In this document: positions 33,939 to 43,516 of the stretch, piece after piece
Position numbering within the stretch: position 1 is the first letter of the stretch
How the letters are laid out: each line of letters begins with the position of its first letter
NCBI GenBank assembly: GCA_900316285.1
Contig: ONCG01000005.1
Span: 124,001-188,000 of the forward strand
Length of the DNA: 64,000 nucleotides
Direction of reading: 5' to 3'
Source of the DNA: an uncultured Prevotellaceae bacterium
Lineage (GTDB): Bacteria; Bacteroidota; Bacteroidia; Bacteroidales; Bacteroidaceae
Notes under the pieces: model-generated
The model's database searches: none
The model's input: the letters and a program-made list of their open reading frames with translations, nothing else
What the model was told of the DNA's origin: nothing
Position numbers and translations under genes: made by a program

Positions 33939-35738
33939 ATGACAACAAAACGACTTTTCACATCCATCTGTACCCTTGCCCTGACCCTCTGCATGGCTTG
34001 GGCACAAGGGCCTAACGGCTCTGAAACATACTACCAAGCTGCCAACGGCAAGAAGGGTGCTGCGCTGAAGACGGCGATGTATGGGATTATTAAAACACAC
34101 ACGAATATAGGCTATGACGGACTTTATGAGGCTTACAGGGCGACAGACACTCGTCCTGATGGCTACGTGAGAGACTGGTACTCGAACGCGACTTATTATA
34201 CTCATGTGAAGGATAAGGCAGGCACATATCATCAAGAAGGTGACTGCTACAACCGTGAGCACTCTGTTCCGCAGAGTTGGTTTCAAGATTATGAACATTC
34301 TTCAATCATCAAGGCGGATATTGTCCATGTATTGCCTACAGATGGTTATGTGAACAATCGACGAGAAAATTACCCGTTGGCAAAAGTAGGAACGGTTTCA
34401 TATCAGTCGGCAAATGGATATAGCAAGAAGGGAAACTGTGCCACTCCAGGATACAGTGGTACGGTTTTTGAACCAAACGACGAAATCAAGGGCGACATGG
34501 CACGCATCTATTTCTACATGGCCACTTGTTATGAAGATGTAGTAGATGATTGGGCAGGCAATGCTACGGCGAGTGCAGTGTTCGACGGAACTAGCTATCC
34601 TGCATTTAAGACTTGGTATCTGAACATGCTGATGGAGTGGTCGAAAAATGACCCAGTAGATGCTGTTGAGATATCCCGCAACAATGCGGTCAAAGTAAAG
34701 CAGGGCAACCGCAACCCGTTTGTGGATTATCCTGGTTTGGAAGATTACATCTGGGGTGACAAGAAGGATGTAGCCTTTAGCTATGACAACTACGAGGGTT
34801 CGTCGACAGGCAAGCAACCCGTGACGATGTCGTTCTCGCCGACTTCTGTAACGGCAACATTGGGTGAAAGCTTCACGGCTCCCACGCTCAGCATGTCGCC
34901 TTCCGGACTGACAGTCACTTATAGCAGTTCTAACACGAATGTGGCAACTGTCAATGCTTCTACTGGTGCTGTCACATTGAAGGCCGTAGGCACCACTACT
35001 ATCACCGCTTCCTTTGCTGGCAACGATGACTATTATTCCAATTCTGCCACCTACACGCTCACAGTGAAGGAACAAGGTGGAGATAATCCTGTAACAGGAG
35101 ATGGTATCTTCCAACTAATAACATCTACTTCCGAGTTGGTTAGTGGTCGGCGCTATGTCATTGTAAGCGGAAATAAGTCGATGACGAAGCTTGACGGAAC
35201 AGCTGGTTCGGGTAGTGTCATTATTAACTCTTCGCAGATTGACATGAATAATTCGTCCAACACTGCACTAATCCTAACGATGGAACAGGTTGGCAATTAC
35301 TGGACAGTAAAGGGTGACGGTGTTTATATGGCCCTGACTTCTAATTCAAATGCGTTGAATACTGCAACCACAGCCACGGCGAATACTGCGAAATGGACCA
35401 TTAGTGTAAATAATGGTACAGCTACTATCGTCAATGCAAACTACACAGGCCGATATCTTAAATATAACTCTGGTGCCAATATGTTCCGTTGTTATACTAG
35501 CGGTCAGCAGGATGTTCAGATTTACATGGAAGTGCCTCCCACCACCACTCCCGGCGACATCGTGAAGGATGGAACCATCGATTGGAATGACCTAAAGGCA
35601 CTGGTGAAAATCCTGCTGGGCATTACGCCTGCAGGTGAAAATATCGACTCCGATGCAGCCGACGTAAATGGCGATCACGAAACGAACATCGCCGATGTAA
35701 CGAAATTAGTAAATAAGATTTTGCAAAACAACCAATAA
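33939..35738 (+). CDS. Secreted endonuclease I with Big_2-like and dockerin-type domains
   Basis: A 599-aa paralogue of the preceding nuclease. His108 in NREHSVPQSWF and NPFVDYPGLEDYIWGD mark the endonuclease I domain (about 25-285). Then a bacterial Ig-like module (MSFSPTSVTATLGESFTAPTL..., about 290-380), the shared beta module (LVSGRRYVIV...GRYLKYN; about 390-540) and a C-terminal dockerin-like pair (GDIVKDGTIDWNDLKALV, AADVNGDHETNIADVTKLV). ATG 33939 lies 20 bp after the previous stop; the frame opens in the previous gene but the signal peptide starts MTTKRLFTSICTLAL. Confidence 0.9.
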   Translation: MTTKRLFTSICTLALTLCMAWAQGPNGSETYYQAANGKKGAALKTAMYGIIKTHTNIGYDGLYEAYRATDTRPDGYVRDWYSNATYYTHVKDKAGTYHQEGDCYNREHSVPQSWFQDYEHSSIIKADIVHVLPTDGYVNNRRENYPLAKVGTVSYQSANGYSKKGNCATPGYSGTVFEPNDEIKGDMARIYFYMATCYEDVVDDWAGNATASAVFDGTSYPAFKTWYLNMLMEWSKNDPVDAVEISRNNAVKVKQGNRNPFVDYPGLEDYIWGDKKDVAFSYDNYEGSSTGKQPVTMSFSPTSVTATLGESFTAPTLSMSPSGLTVTYSSSNTNVATVNASTGAVTLKAVGTTTITASFAGNDDYYSNSATYTLTVKEQGGDNPVTGDGIFQLITSTSELVSGRRYVIVSGNKSMTKLDGTAGSGSVIINSSQIDMNNSSNTALILTMEQVGNYWTVKGDGVYMALTSNSNALNTATTATANTAKWTISVNNGTATIVNANYTGRYLKYNSGANMFRCYTSGQQDVQIYMEVPPTTTPGDIVKDGTIDWNDLKALVKILLGITPAGENIDSDAADVNGDHETNIADVTKLVNKILQNNQ

Positions 35739-35759
35739 AAACTGAACTACGAATAGACG

Positions 35760-38249
35760 ATGAAGAGATTATTATTATCGGTCTTGATGACCGCATGGGT
35801 TCTGATGATCAGTGCCATTCCTGCCAAGCCAGGTTTGAAGCGTATGCTCACACTAAACGACGGAAGTCGTGTTGAGGCTCGCCTTGTGGGCGATGAGCAT
35901 GGACATTTCTGGCTTTCAAAGGATGGTCGCGCCTTTATGGGCACGAGTCGCAAGAATATTTATAAGTTGATAGGCGACGAACAGCTGAAGCAACTGAAAG
36001 CAGATGCCTTAGAGCGCCGTACGGAGGCCAACGAGAACCGCATGGCACGCATGGCTCAGCGCAGAGTTGGCGACGTTGGTAGCAGCTACTTCGGCAAGAA
36101 GCGCGGACTCATCATCCTCGTCAACTTCTCCGATGTGAGTTTCGAACGTTCTCACACCAATGCCCTCTTTGAGCGCATCGCCAATGAGCGTGGCTACAGC
36201 GAAGGAAAGTTCTATGGTTCCATGTACGACTATTTCTATGCACAGAGCATGGGACAGTTTGAATTGGAATTCGACGTCGTTGGTCCCGTCACCGTGTCGA
36301 ACACGCAGTCTTACTACGGTCGCAACAACAGCCAGGGCGACGATATGCGAGCAGGTGCAATGGCCCGTGAGGCTTGTCAGTTAGCCGATAGCTATGTGAA
36401 TTATGCCGACTACGACTGGGACGGCGATGGAGAGGTAGACCAGGTCTATCTCGTCTATGCTGGAAAGGGCGAGGCCGACGGCGGTGCCGATGATACCATC
36501 TGGCCGCATGCCTGGGATCTGCGATCGGCCACGGGTTCCTCACTCCAGCTCGATGGCGTGCGCATCAATACCTACGCTTGTGGCGGAGAACTCAACGGAC
36601 AGACGGGTGACATCAATGGTATTGGCACGATGTGCCACGAGTTCAGTCATTGCCTGGGCTATCCCGACTTCTACGACACCGACTATAGCGGTGGTCAGGG
36701 CATGAGCTATTGGGACCTGATGGACTCTGGTAGTTATAATGGCGACGGCTATTGTCCTGCCGGTTATACGAGCTATGAGCGTTGGGTGGCAGGTTGGCTC
36801 GAGCCGATTGTGCTGACCGACTCCATGACTATTGAGGGCATGCAGGCCTTGCAGGATGGTGGCAACGCCTACATCATGTATAACGATGGCCATCCCGACG
36901 AATACTTCCTGCTCGAGAACCGCCAGCACTTCGGCTGGGACCAAGGCATTCCCGGTCATGGACTTCTCATCCTGCATGTGGACTATAAAGCTTCTGTTTG
37001 GCGTGCTAACAGTCCGAACAATGCTCCCGGCCATCAGCGTATGACGTGGATTCCTGCCGACGGCCAGTACGAATCCACGACTTATTACGGTTCCCGCTAC
37101 TATTCCTTCGATGGAATGAAGAGCGACACCTATCCTTCTGGGTCAAACAATAGTTTCGGCAACGAGACCAGTCCTGCTGCTACGCTGTACAATAAGAACC
37201 TTGGTGGAACGACCATGCTCAACAAGAAGGTCTATGATATTGCTGAGACCAATGGCATGATATCATTTTCGTTTGCTGATGAAAATGAAATCTATGACCC
37301 CTATCCTATCACGGGCAGTGGTGATTTTGTGCGTGTGAAAAATGATCTGCAGTTTAATGAGGCCGATACTTATCTGCTCGTCTATGAGTCATCAGACTCA
37401 ACAGCCGTTGCCTTCTCGGGCATGAAGCAGAAAAACTCGTCTACTTATGGGCGTCCCGCAAAGATAGCCATCGACGGATATACCATCGACAACACGGGTG
37501 GTGAAGCTCGCGAGCTCAAGTTAAAGGCTGGAGGCGACGGAGCTTGGTATGTTCTCGACGGCGACCAGTATCTTACGTTTGAAGGAACTACCGGAACGCT
37601 TTCTGAGACCTCTGCCCCTAATGGTAAGCATTCGCTATGGACCATCACCAGTGAGATGATCAAGTGCGCTGCCTATGGTCAGGCTAATATCTGCTTGCAG
37701 TATAATCCTTCAGCATCGGTGAACTCCTTTGGCTGTTACCCCAACAACCAGCGTAACCTGGTGTTCTACGTCAAGAAAGCCCCAGAGCCCGTTGTTCTAA
37801 AGGATCCTGAACTGGCATTCCCCGTTAGCACGGTTGAGACGGAGGCTGGCGTTGGCGGCTTCAAAGGCCCGGAGTTGCTGAACCCCAATGGCCTGGAGGT
37901 TGTTTACACATCAAGCAACGAGCTTCTGGCTACTGTCGATGCAGAAACGGGTAGTGTCTTCATTGGCGATGAGAAAGGCGAAGTGGTGATTACGGCCACA
38001 TTCCCTGGTGACGATGAATTCTTTGAGGGGTCTGCATCTTACACCATCGTTATCAGCGAGAAGATTGATGCAGCGGTGAACATGATGGATATGGGCGCTT
38101 CGCAACCGTTTAACGGCTCTGGCTCTGTCTATAACATCTCAGGTCAGCGTGTCTCCACTCGAACTGCAGGAGAACTCACTCCAACACAGCGTTCGTCAGC
38201 TGCTAAGGGCATCTATATCGTGAATAGGAAAAAGATCGTATTGAAATAA
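35760..38249 (+). CDS. M6-family secreted metalloprotease (type-IX-like C-terminal tail)
   Basis: An 829-aa protein with a signal peptide, then the M6/immune-inhibitor-A-like peptidase: GKKRGLIILVNFSDV, SMYDYFYAQSMGQF, the zinc site HEFSHCLGYPDFYD (His293) and EYFLLENRQ. Downstream come a beta module (about 515-675), a Big_2-like domain (VETEAGVGGFKGPELL) and a tail SVYNISGQRVSTR...GIYIVNRKKIVLK. That tail resembles type-IX-secretion sorting domains. It shares its N-terminal propeptide (GSRVEARLVGDEHGHFWLS) with the next two genes. Confidence 0.88.
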   Translation: MKRLLLSVLMTAWVLMISAIPAKPGLKRMLTLNDGSRVEARLVGDEHGHFWLSKDGRAFMGTSRKNIYKLIGDEQLKQLKADALERRTEANENRMARMAQRRVGDVGSSYFGKKRGLIILVNFSDVSFERSHTNALFERIANERGYSEGKFYGSMYDYFYAQSMGQFELEFDVVGPVTVSNTQSYYGRNNSQGDDMRAGAMAREACQLADSYVNYADYDWDGDGEVDQVYLVYAGKGEADGGADDTIWPHAWDLRSATGSSLQLDGVRINTYACGGELNGQTGDINGIGTMCHEFSHCLGYPDFYDTDYSGGQGMSYWDLMDSGSYNGDGYCPAGYTSYERWVAGWLEPIVLTDSMTIEGMQALQDGGNAYIMYNDGHPDEYFLLENRQHFGWDQGIPGHGLLILHVDYKASVWRANSPNNAPGHQRMTWIPADGQYESTTYYGSRYYSFDGMKSDTYPSGSNNSFGNETSPAATLYNKNLGGTTMLNKKVYDIAETNGMISFSFADENEIYDPYPITGSGDFVRVKNDLQFNEADTYLLVYESSDSTAVAFSGMKQKNSSTYGRPAKIAIDGYTIDNTGGEARELKLKAGGDGAWYVLDGDQYLTFEGTTGTLSETSAPNGKHSLWTITSEMIKCAAYGQANICLQYNPSASVNSFGCYPNNQRNLVFYVKKAPEPVVLKDPELAFPVSTVETEAGVGGFKGPELLNPNGLEVVYTSSNELLATVDAETGSVFIGDEKGEVVITATFPGDDEFFEGSASYTIVISEKIDAAVNMMDMGASQPFNGSGSVYNISGQRVSTRTAGELTPTQRSSAAKGIYIVNRKKIVLK

Positions 38250-38262
38250 AATGTGTTTTGAT

Positions 38263-40275
38263 ATGAAAAAGAGTCTTCTCAGCCTCGTGCTGTTTTTGAT
38301 ATCGGTGACGGCTATCGCCATTCCTGCCCGACCTGGGCAAGTGAAAACCATCACCCTTGCCGATGGCACCACCATTCAGGCTCGTCTGGTTGGCGATGAG
38401 CACGGCCACTATTGGCTTTCTGCCGACGGTCGTGCCTTCCGCGAGCAAGCCGATGCCTCCTATTATAAGGAGGTGTCGCTGGAGCAGGTGAGGCAGCGGG
38501 CTCAGGCACACAGGGCAAAGGCGAATGCTCGCCGTGTAGCCAGCGCACCCCGCAAGGCTTCTATTGGCCATTTCGGCGACTACACAGGTCAGAAGAAGGG
38601 CATCATCATTTTGGTCAACTACAGCAACTTGGAGTTTCGCGAAGCCCACAACAGGGATTTCTTTGAGCGCATGGCCAACGAGAAAGACTTCCATCAAGAC
38701 AGCTTCCGCGGTTCGGTCTACGATTATTTCTATGCGCAGAGCAACGGAGAGTTCGAACTTACCTTCGACGTTGTCGGTCCGGTTCAGTTGTCGAACACGA
38801 TGGAGTACTACGGCAAGAACTTTGGCCCAGACAACCTCGATAGCCATGCCGCAGGAATGATTGTTGAGGCTTGCCAGCTGGTCGATGAAGAAGTGAACTT
38901 CGCCGACTACGACTGGGATGGCGATGGCGAGGTAGACCAGGTGTATGTCATCTATCCAGGAAAGGGCGAGGCCGATGGTGGTACTTCGTACACTATTTGG
39001 CCGCATGAGTGGGAGTTGAGCGAGGCTGCTCTAAGTGGTGACGGCGATGGGTCTATCGAGCTCGATGGCGTAACTATCGACACCTATGCCTGTGGCAGCG
39101 AGCTCAACGGCAGTGGTCGCATCTGTGGCATTGGCACGTTGTGTCATGAGTTCAGCCACTGTCTTGGATTCCCCGACTTCTACGACATCGACTACAGTGG
39201 TGGAGTAGGTCTGGATGTCTGGGATTTGATGTCGGGAGGATGCTATAATGGTAACGGCTACTGCCCGGCAGGCTATACCAGCTACGAGCGTTGGATGGCT
39301 GGTTGGCTTGAACCCATCGAACTGAAGGCAGACACCGTTGTTGCCGACATGAAGTCGTTGCAGGAAGGCGGCGATGCCTACATCATGTACAACGATGGCC
39401 ATCGCGACGAATACTACATGCTGGAGAACCGGCAGCAGGTGGATTGGGACGAGAAGCTGCCTGCTCACGGGCTGTTGATCGTGTATGTAGACTTCGACCT
39501 CGAGGTTTGGGAGAACAACCAGCCCAACGACAACCCCCGCCATCAGCGCATGACCTGGATTCCTGCCGATGGCAAGATAGAAACCTACAAATTCTATGGC
39601 AATACCTATGTCAGCGAAGAAGGAATGAAAACCGATCCCTATCCCTCCGGCGACAACAATCGGTTCACCAATATCTCATTCCCACCGGCAAAGCTCTATC
39701 ACGCCAATACCGATGGTCGCAAGCTGCTCAACAAGTCGGTACTCGATATCGCAGAAGCCGATGATGGCACCATCTCGTTCAACTTCCTCAACGAGCCGAT
39801 GGAGAGGATGGATCCAGAGCTTGCCTTCGATGTCGACACCGTCACCGTTGAGGCAGGCACGGCCGACTTCCAGGCACCTGAGCTGCGCAATCCTTACGAC
39901 CTCGAAGTTACTTATTCGTCGTCCGACAAGTCGTTGGCTACGGTCGATGTCTTTACTGGTAGCGTTGTCATCAGCGACACACCAGGCAAGGTGGTCATCG
40001 AGGCCTACTACGAGGGTGAAGAATTCTATAATCCCGGTTCCGCCTCTTATGTCATCGACATCACCGTTCCTGCAGGCATCGAAATCCAAGAGGTCGTACC
40101 CGCAAATAGCGAGGAACATTCCATTTACGACCTCAGCGGCCGCCGCGTAAGCAGCAGCAAGATGCCAAAGCAACATGGCAACAACGACTTCTCTGTGCCC
40201 TCCGTCTCCTCTGTGTCCTCTGTGCTCCCGAAGGGAGTCTACATCGTGAATGGCCGCAAAGTCGTCGTCAGGTGA
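38263..40275 (+). CDS. M6-family secreted metalloprotease (type-IX-like tail)
   Basis: A 670-aa paralogue of the preceding protein, with the same propeptide (TIQARLVGDEHGHYWLS), zinc site HEFSHCLGFPDFYD (His295), a Big_2-like domain (VTVEAGTADFQAPELR) and a short tail SIYDLSGRRVSSS...LPKGVYIVNGRKVVVR. The beta module of the paralogue is absent. The serine-rich insert before the tail (SVPSVSSVSSVLPK) looks like low-complexity expansion. ATG 38263 lies 13 nt after the previous stop. Confidence 0.88.
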   Translation: MKKSLLSLVLFLISVTAIAIPARPGQVKTITLADGTTIQARLVGDEHGHYWLSADGRAFREQADASYYKEVSLEQVRQRAQAHRAKANARRVASAPRKASIGHFGDYTGQKKGIIILVNYSNLEFREAHNRDFFERMANEKDFHQDSFRGSVYDYFYAQSNGEFELTFDVVGPVQLSNTMEYYGKNFGPDNLDSHAAGMIVEACQLVDEEVNFADYDWDGDGEVDQVYVIYPGKGEADGGTSYTIWPHEWELSEAALSGDGDGSIELDGVTIDTYACGSELNGSGRICGIGTLCHEFSHCLGFPDFYDIDYSGGVGLDVWDLMSGGCYNGNGYCPAGYTSYERWMAGWLEPIELKADTVVADMKSLQEGGDAYIMYNDGHRDEYYMLENRQQVDWDEKLPAHGLLIVYVDFDLEVWENNQPNDNPRHQRMTWIPADGKIETYKFYGNTYVSEEGMKTDPYPSGDNNRFTNISFPPAKLYHANTDGRKLLNKSVLDIAEADDGTISFNFLNEPMERMDPELAFDVDTVTVEAGTADFQAPELRNPYDLEVTYSSSDKSLATVDVFTGSVVISDTPGKVVIEAYYEGEEFYNPGSASYVIDITVPAGIEIQEVVPANSEEHSIYDLSGRRVSSSKMPKQHGNNDFSVPSVSSVSSVLPKGVYIVNGRKVVVR

Positions 40276-40309
40276 ATCGTGAAAATGCGACATTAATCAT
40301 CAAATAGAA

Positions 40310-43300
40310 ATGAAAAAACTCTTCTTTACCTTTGCACTGGCTGTTTTGGCTCTTACTGCCAGTGCCGTTCCTGCCAAGCCAGGACTCTTCCGCACGCTCA
40401 CACTCAGTGATGGAACCACTGTGAAAGCACAACTCGTCGGCGATGAACATGGCCACTACTGGCTCTCTGCCGACGGCCGTGCCTATCAGCAAATGGATGA
40501 CATGGCCTATTTCTCTGAGATCAGCCTCGATGCAGTGAAAACCAAGGCGCAGGCCCGGCGCAGTCAAGCTAATGCCCGTCGTGCTAAGCGACTCGAAACA
40601 CCACGGCGAATAGGTGAGGTGGGTAACTACATTGGTAAGAAGAAAGGCATCATCATTCTCGTCAACTTCTCTAATGTTGCCTTCCAGAAAGACAACAACA
40701 ACGCCCTCTACCAGCGTATTGCCAATGAGAAGAATTTCTCTTACGGCGACTTCAAGGGGTCTATGTACGACTATTTCTATGCCCAGAGCGAAGGCAAGTT
40801 CGAACTCACCTTCGATGTCATAGGTCCCGTCACGGTGTCAAACATCCAATCCTACTATGGCTCCAACGACAGTAGTGGCAATGACAAACATCCCGCAGAA
40901 ATGGTTATCGAAGCCCTGAAACTCGTCGATTCAAAAGTGAATTTTGCCGACTATGACTGGGACGGCGATGGCAAGGTCGACCAGGTCTACGTGGTCTATG
41001 CAGGCAAGGGTGAAGCCGACGGTGGTGCCGCCAACACCATCTGGCCCCATGAGTGGGAACTCTCTTCTGCAGCCGATTATGGCGATGGCAGTGGTGCACA
41101 AACCCTTGACGGAGTGAAAATCGACACTTATGCTTGTGGTGGAGAACTCAACGGAAGCGGAAACATCGATGGCATCGGTACGATGTGTCATGAGTTCAGC
41201 CATTGCCTGGGCTATCCCGACTTCTACGACACCGACTACAGTGGCGGTCAGGGCATGGGCTATTGGGATCTGATGGACGGGGGGTCCTACAATGGCGACG
41301 GCTACCAGCCTGCTGGTTACACTTCCTACGAGCGGTGGATGGCAGGTTGGAAAGAACCCGTTGAACTCACCACGACAACTCAGGTGGCCAACATGAAGGC
41401 GCTGCAGGACGGGGGTGAAGCCTATATAGTCTACAATAATGGCAACCGCAATGAATACTTCCTTCTTGAAAACCGCCAATTCACAGGATGGGATGCCTCG
41501 TTGCCTGGTGAAGGGCTACTCATCCTGCATGTTGACTACAACGCCTCTGCATGGGCTGATAACACCCCGAACGATATTCCTAGCCATCAGCGCATGACGT
41601 GGATTTCTGCCGACAACGAATATCAGTATACAACCTATCAAGGCTCCAAGTACTACACTATTGAAGGCATGGCCAACGACCCGTTCCCTTACGGTAGTGT
41701 TAATGCTTTTAATAAGTCTACTACTCCCGCCGCTAAGTTCTTCAATAAAAACACTGACGGCACCTACTACCTCGACTCTTCCATTGAGGAGATTACGCAG
41801 AACACAGATGGCACTGTCTCTTTCAACTTCAAGGCCGCAACGAATGTCGCCAAGCCCACATTCTCTCCTGCAGCAGGGCGCTACACGGAGGCACAGACGG
41901 TCACCATCAGTTGCGCAACCGAAGGTGTAGCTATCTACTACACCATTGATGGTTCCACACCAACGGCTTCAAGCACACGATACACCTCTCCCATCGTGAT
42001 TGAGGAGACTACCATGCTGAAAGCTATTGCGGTGAATGCTGATGGTGAGGAAAGCCTCGTAGCAACAGCAAAGTATATCATTGGAGCCATATCTGACACC
42101 AAGAACTTTAAACGTGTGACCTCTACCGACGAACTCGTCAGCGGCATGCGATACATCATTGCCTGTGGTAGCAAGAAGGTTGCCGCAGGAGAGCTTACTA
42201 CGACAAGTAGCGCTTCTTATCTTTCGCCAGTCGACGTTTCTCTCTCCAATGACATCATCACTATCACCGACGATGTAACTGTATTCACACTCGATGGCAG
42301 CGGTACAAAATTCTCCTTCCTTAACGAAGAAACAGGTAAATACCTTTATTCCACAGAAGCAAAGAAAGTCTACTATAGCTCCAACGAACAGCAGTGGACA
42401 CTTAACAACGATGACAGTGGTGTAATAATGGTGTATGACGAATATGGTTCAATGCTATATAATGAAACATACCCACGTTTTACGGTATATACAAGTGGTG
42501 TTCAATCAAATATGATTTATGCCAACCTCTACATGGAGTACGACGGTGAAGTTCCTATTGAGAAGCAGGATGTCACCATGAATTTCAGTTCCGCCTCCGT
42601 TATGGCAACGCTTGGCAAGACCTTCACACCTCCCACGCTCACCACGGCTCCAGAGAACCTACCTGTAACCTATGCAAGCAGCAACATGGATGTGGCTACC
42701 GTCGATCCATCTACGGGTGCCGTATCACTTGTGGCTAAGGGCTCGACGACCATTACAGGCTCTTTCGCTGGCAATGACTACTACAACTCTTGCTCAGCCT
42801 CCTATACCCTTACCGTGCAAGGTCCAACAACGGCAACCAATCGCTATGAACTTGTCACAGATGCCTCCACACTAGCAGTAGGCGACAGTATCTTGATAGT
42901 GTATGGCAAAGGAACCTACAGAAGAATACTAAGTACGACCCAAAACAAAAATAACAGGGAGGCAAGTGAATTTGTTTTTAATGGAGACAATACCATAACT
43001 CCAGATAATAAAGCAGCAAGAATAGTTCTTGGAGGAGAGAAGGGAAAATGGACGCTTTATGTGACAAATGGTGAGTCCCAAGGTTATTTATATGCGTCAG
43101 GAAGTAATAAAAGTAATTATTTGCAAACACATTCTACGATTGATTCCTATTCGCAAGCTTCGATTTCGATAGATACAGATGGAAGTGCTGCAATTGTTTT
43201 CCAAGGGACAAATACAAACAGATGGATGCGATTTAATAGTACAACAAAAACACCAATATTTGGTTGCTATAAATCTTCTTCATCTATTGATAAGATACCC

Positions 43301-43516
43301 CAGATCTATCGCCAGATAAAGCAAGAGATTTCTTCTGGCGACGTTAACAAGGATGGCGATGTTTCGATAGCCGATATCACAGCATTGGTGAACATCCTCA
43401 TGGGTCAGGATGCAGAACAAGTGCTTTACGACCATAAGGCTGCAGATGCAGACGGCAACGGTACTGTTGAGGCTGCCGATGTCGAGGCGCTGCTGAATAT
43501 GATTCTTGCAAAATGA
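40310..43516 (+). CDS. M6-family secreted metalloprotease with chitobiase-like and dockerin-type domains
   Basis: A 1068-aa protein, the largest of the three paralogues. Zinc site HEFSHCLGYPDFYD (His294). After the peptidase: a chitobiase/beta-hexosaminidase C-terminal-like module (PTFSPAAGRYTEAQTVTIS...YYTIDGSTPT, about 520-595), the shared beta module twice (LVSGMRYIIACG... about 600-745, and LAVGDSILIVYG... about 845-1000), a Big_2-like domain between them, and a C-terminal dockerin pair (GDVNKDGDVSIADITALV, AADADGNGTVEAADVEALL) instead of the type-IX-like tail. It overlaps the methyltransferase gene by 4 nt (ATGA). Confidence 0.88.
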   Translation: MKKLFFTFALAVLALTASAVPAKPGLFRTLTLSDGTTVKAQLVGDEHGHYWLSADGRAYQQMDDMAYFSEISLDAVKTKAQARRSQANARRAKRLETPRRIGEVGNYIGKKKGIIILVNFSNVAFQKDNNNALYQRIANEKNFSYGDFKGSMYDYFYAQSEGKFELTFDVIGPVTVSNIQSYYGSNDSSGNDKHPAEMVIEALKLVDSKVNFADYDWDGDGKVDQVYVVYAGKGEADGGAANTIWPHEWELSSAADYGDGSGAQTLDGVKIDTYACGGELNGSGNIDGIGTMCHEFSHCLGYPDFYDTDYSGGQGMGYWDLMDGGSYNGDGYQPAGYTSYERWMAGWKEPVELTTTTQVANMKALQDGGEAYIVYNNGNRNEYFLLENRQFTGWDASLPGEGLLILHVDYNASAWADNTPNDIPSHQRMTWISADNEYQYTTYQGSKYYTIEGMANDPFPYGSVNAFNKSTTPAAKFFNKNTDGTYYLDSSIEEITQNTDGTVSFNFKAATNVAKPTFSPAAGRYTEAQTVTISCATEGVAIYYTIDGSTPTASSTRYTSPIVIEETTMLKAIAVNADGEESLVATAKYIIGAISDTKNFKRVTSTDELVSGMRYIIACGSKKVAAGELTTTSSASYLSPVDVSLSNDIITITDDVTVFTLDGSGTKFSFLNEETGKYLYSTEAKKVYYSSNEQQWTLNNDDSGVIMVYDEYGSMLYNETYPRFTVYTSGVQSNMIYANLYMEYDGEVPIEKQDVTMNFSSASVMATLGKTFTPPTLTTAPENLPVTYASSNMDVATVDPSTGAVSLVAKGSTTITGSFAGNDYYNSCSASYTLTVQGPTTATNRYELVTDASTLAVGDSILIVYGKGTYRRILSTTQNKNNREASEFVFNGDNTITPDNKAARIVLGGEKGKWTLYVTNGESQGYLYASGSNKSNYLQTHSTIDSYSQASISIDTDGSAAIVFQGTNTNRWMRFNSTTKTPIFGCYKSSSSIDKIPQIYRQIKQEISSGDVNKDGDVSIADITALVNILMGQDAEQVLYDHKAADADGNGTVEAADVEALLNMILAK

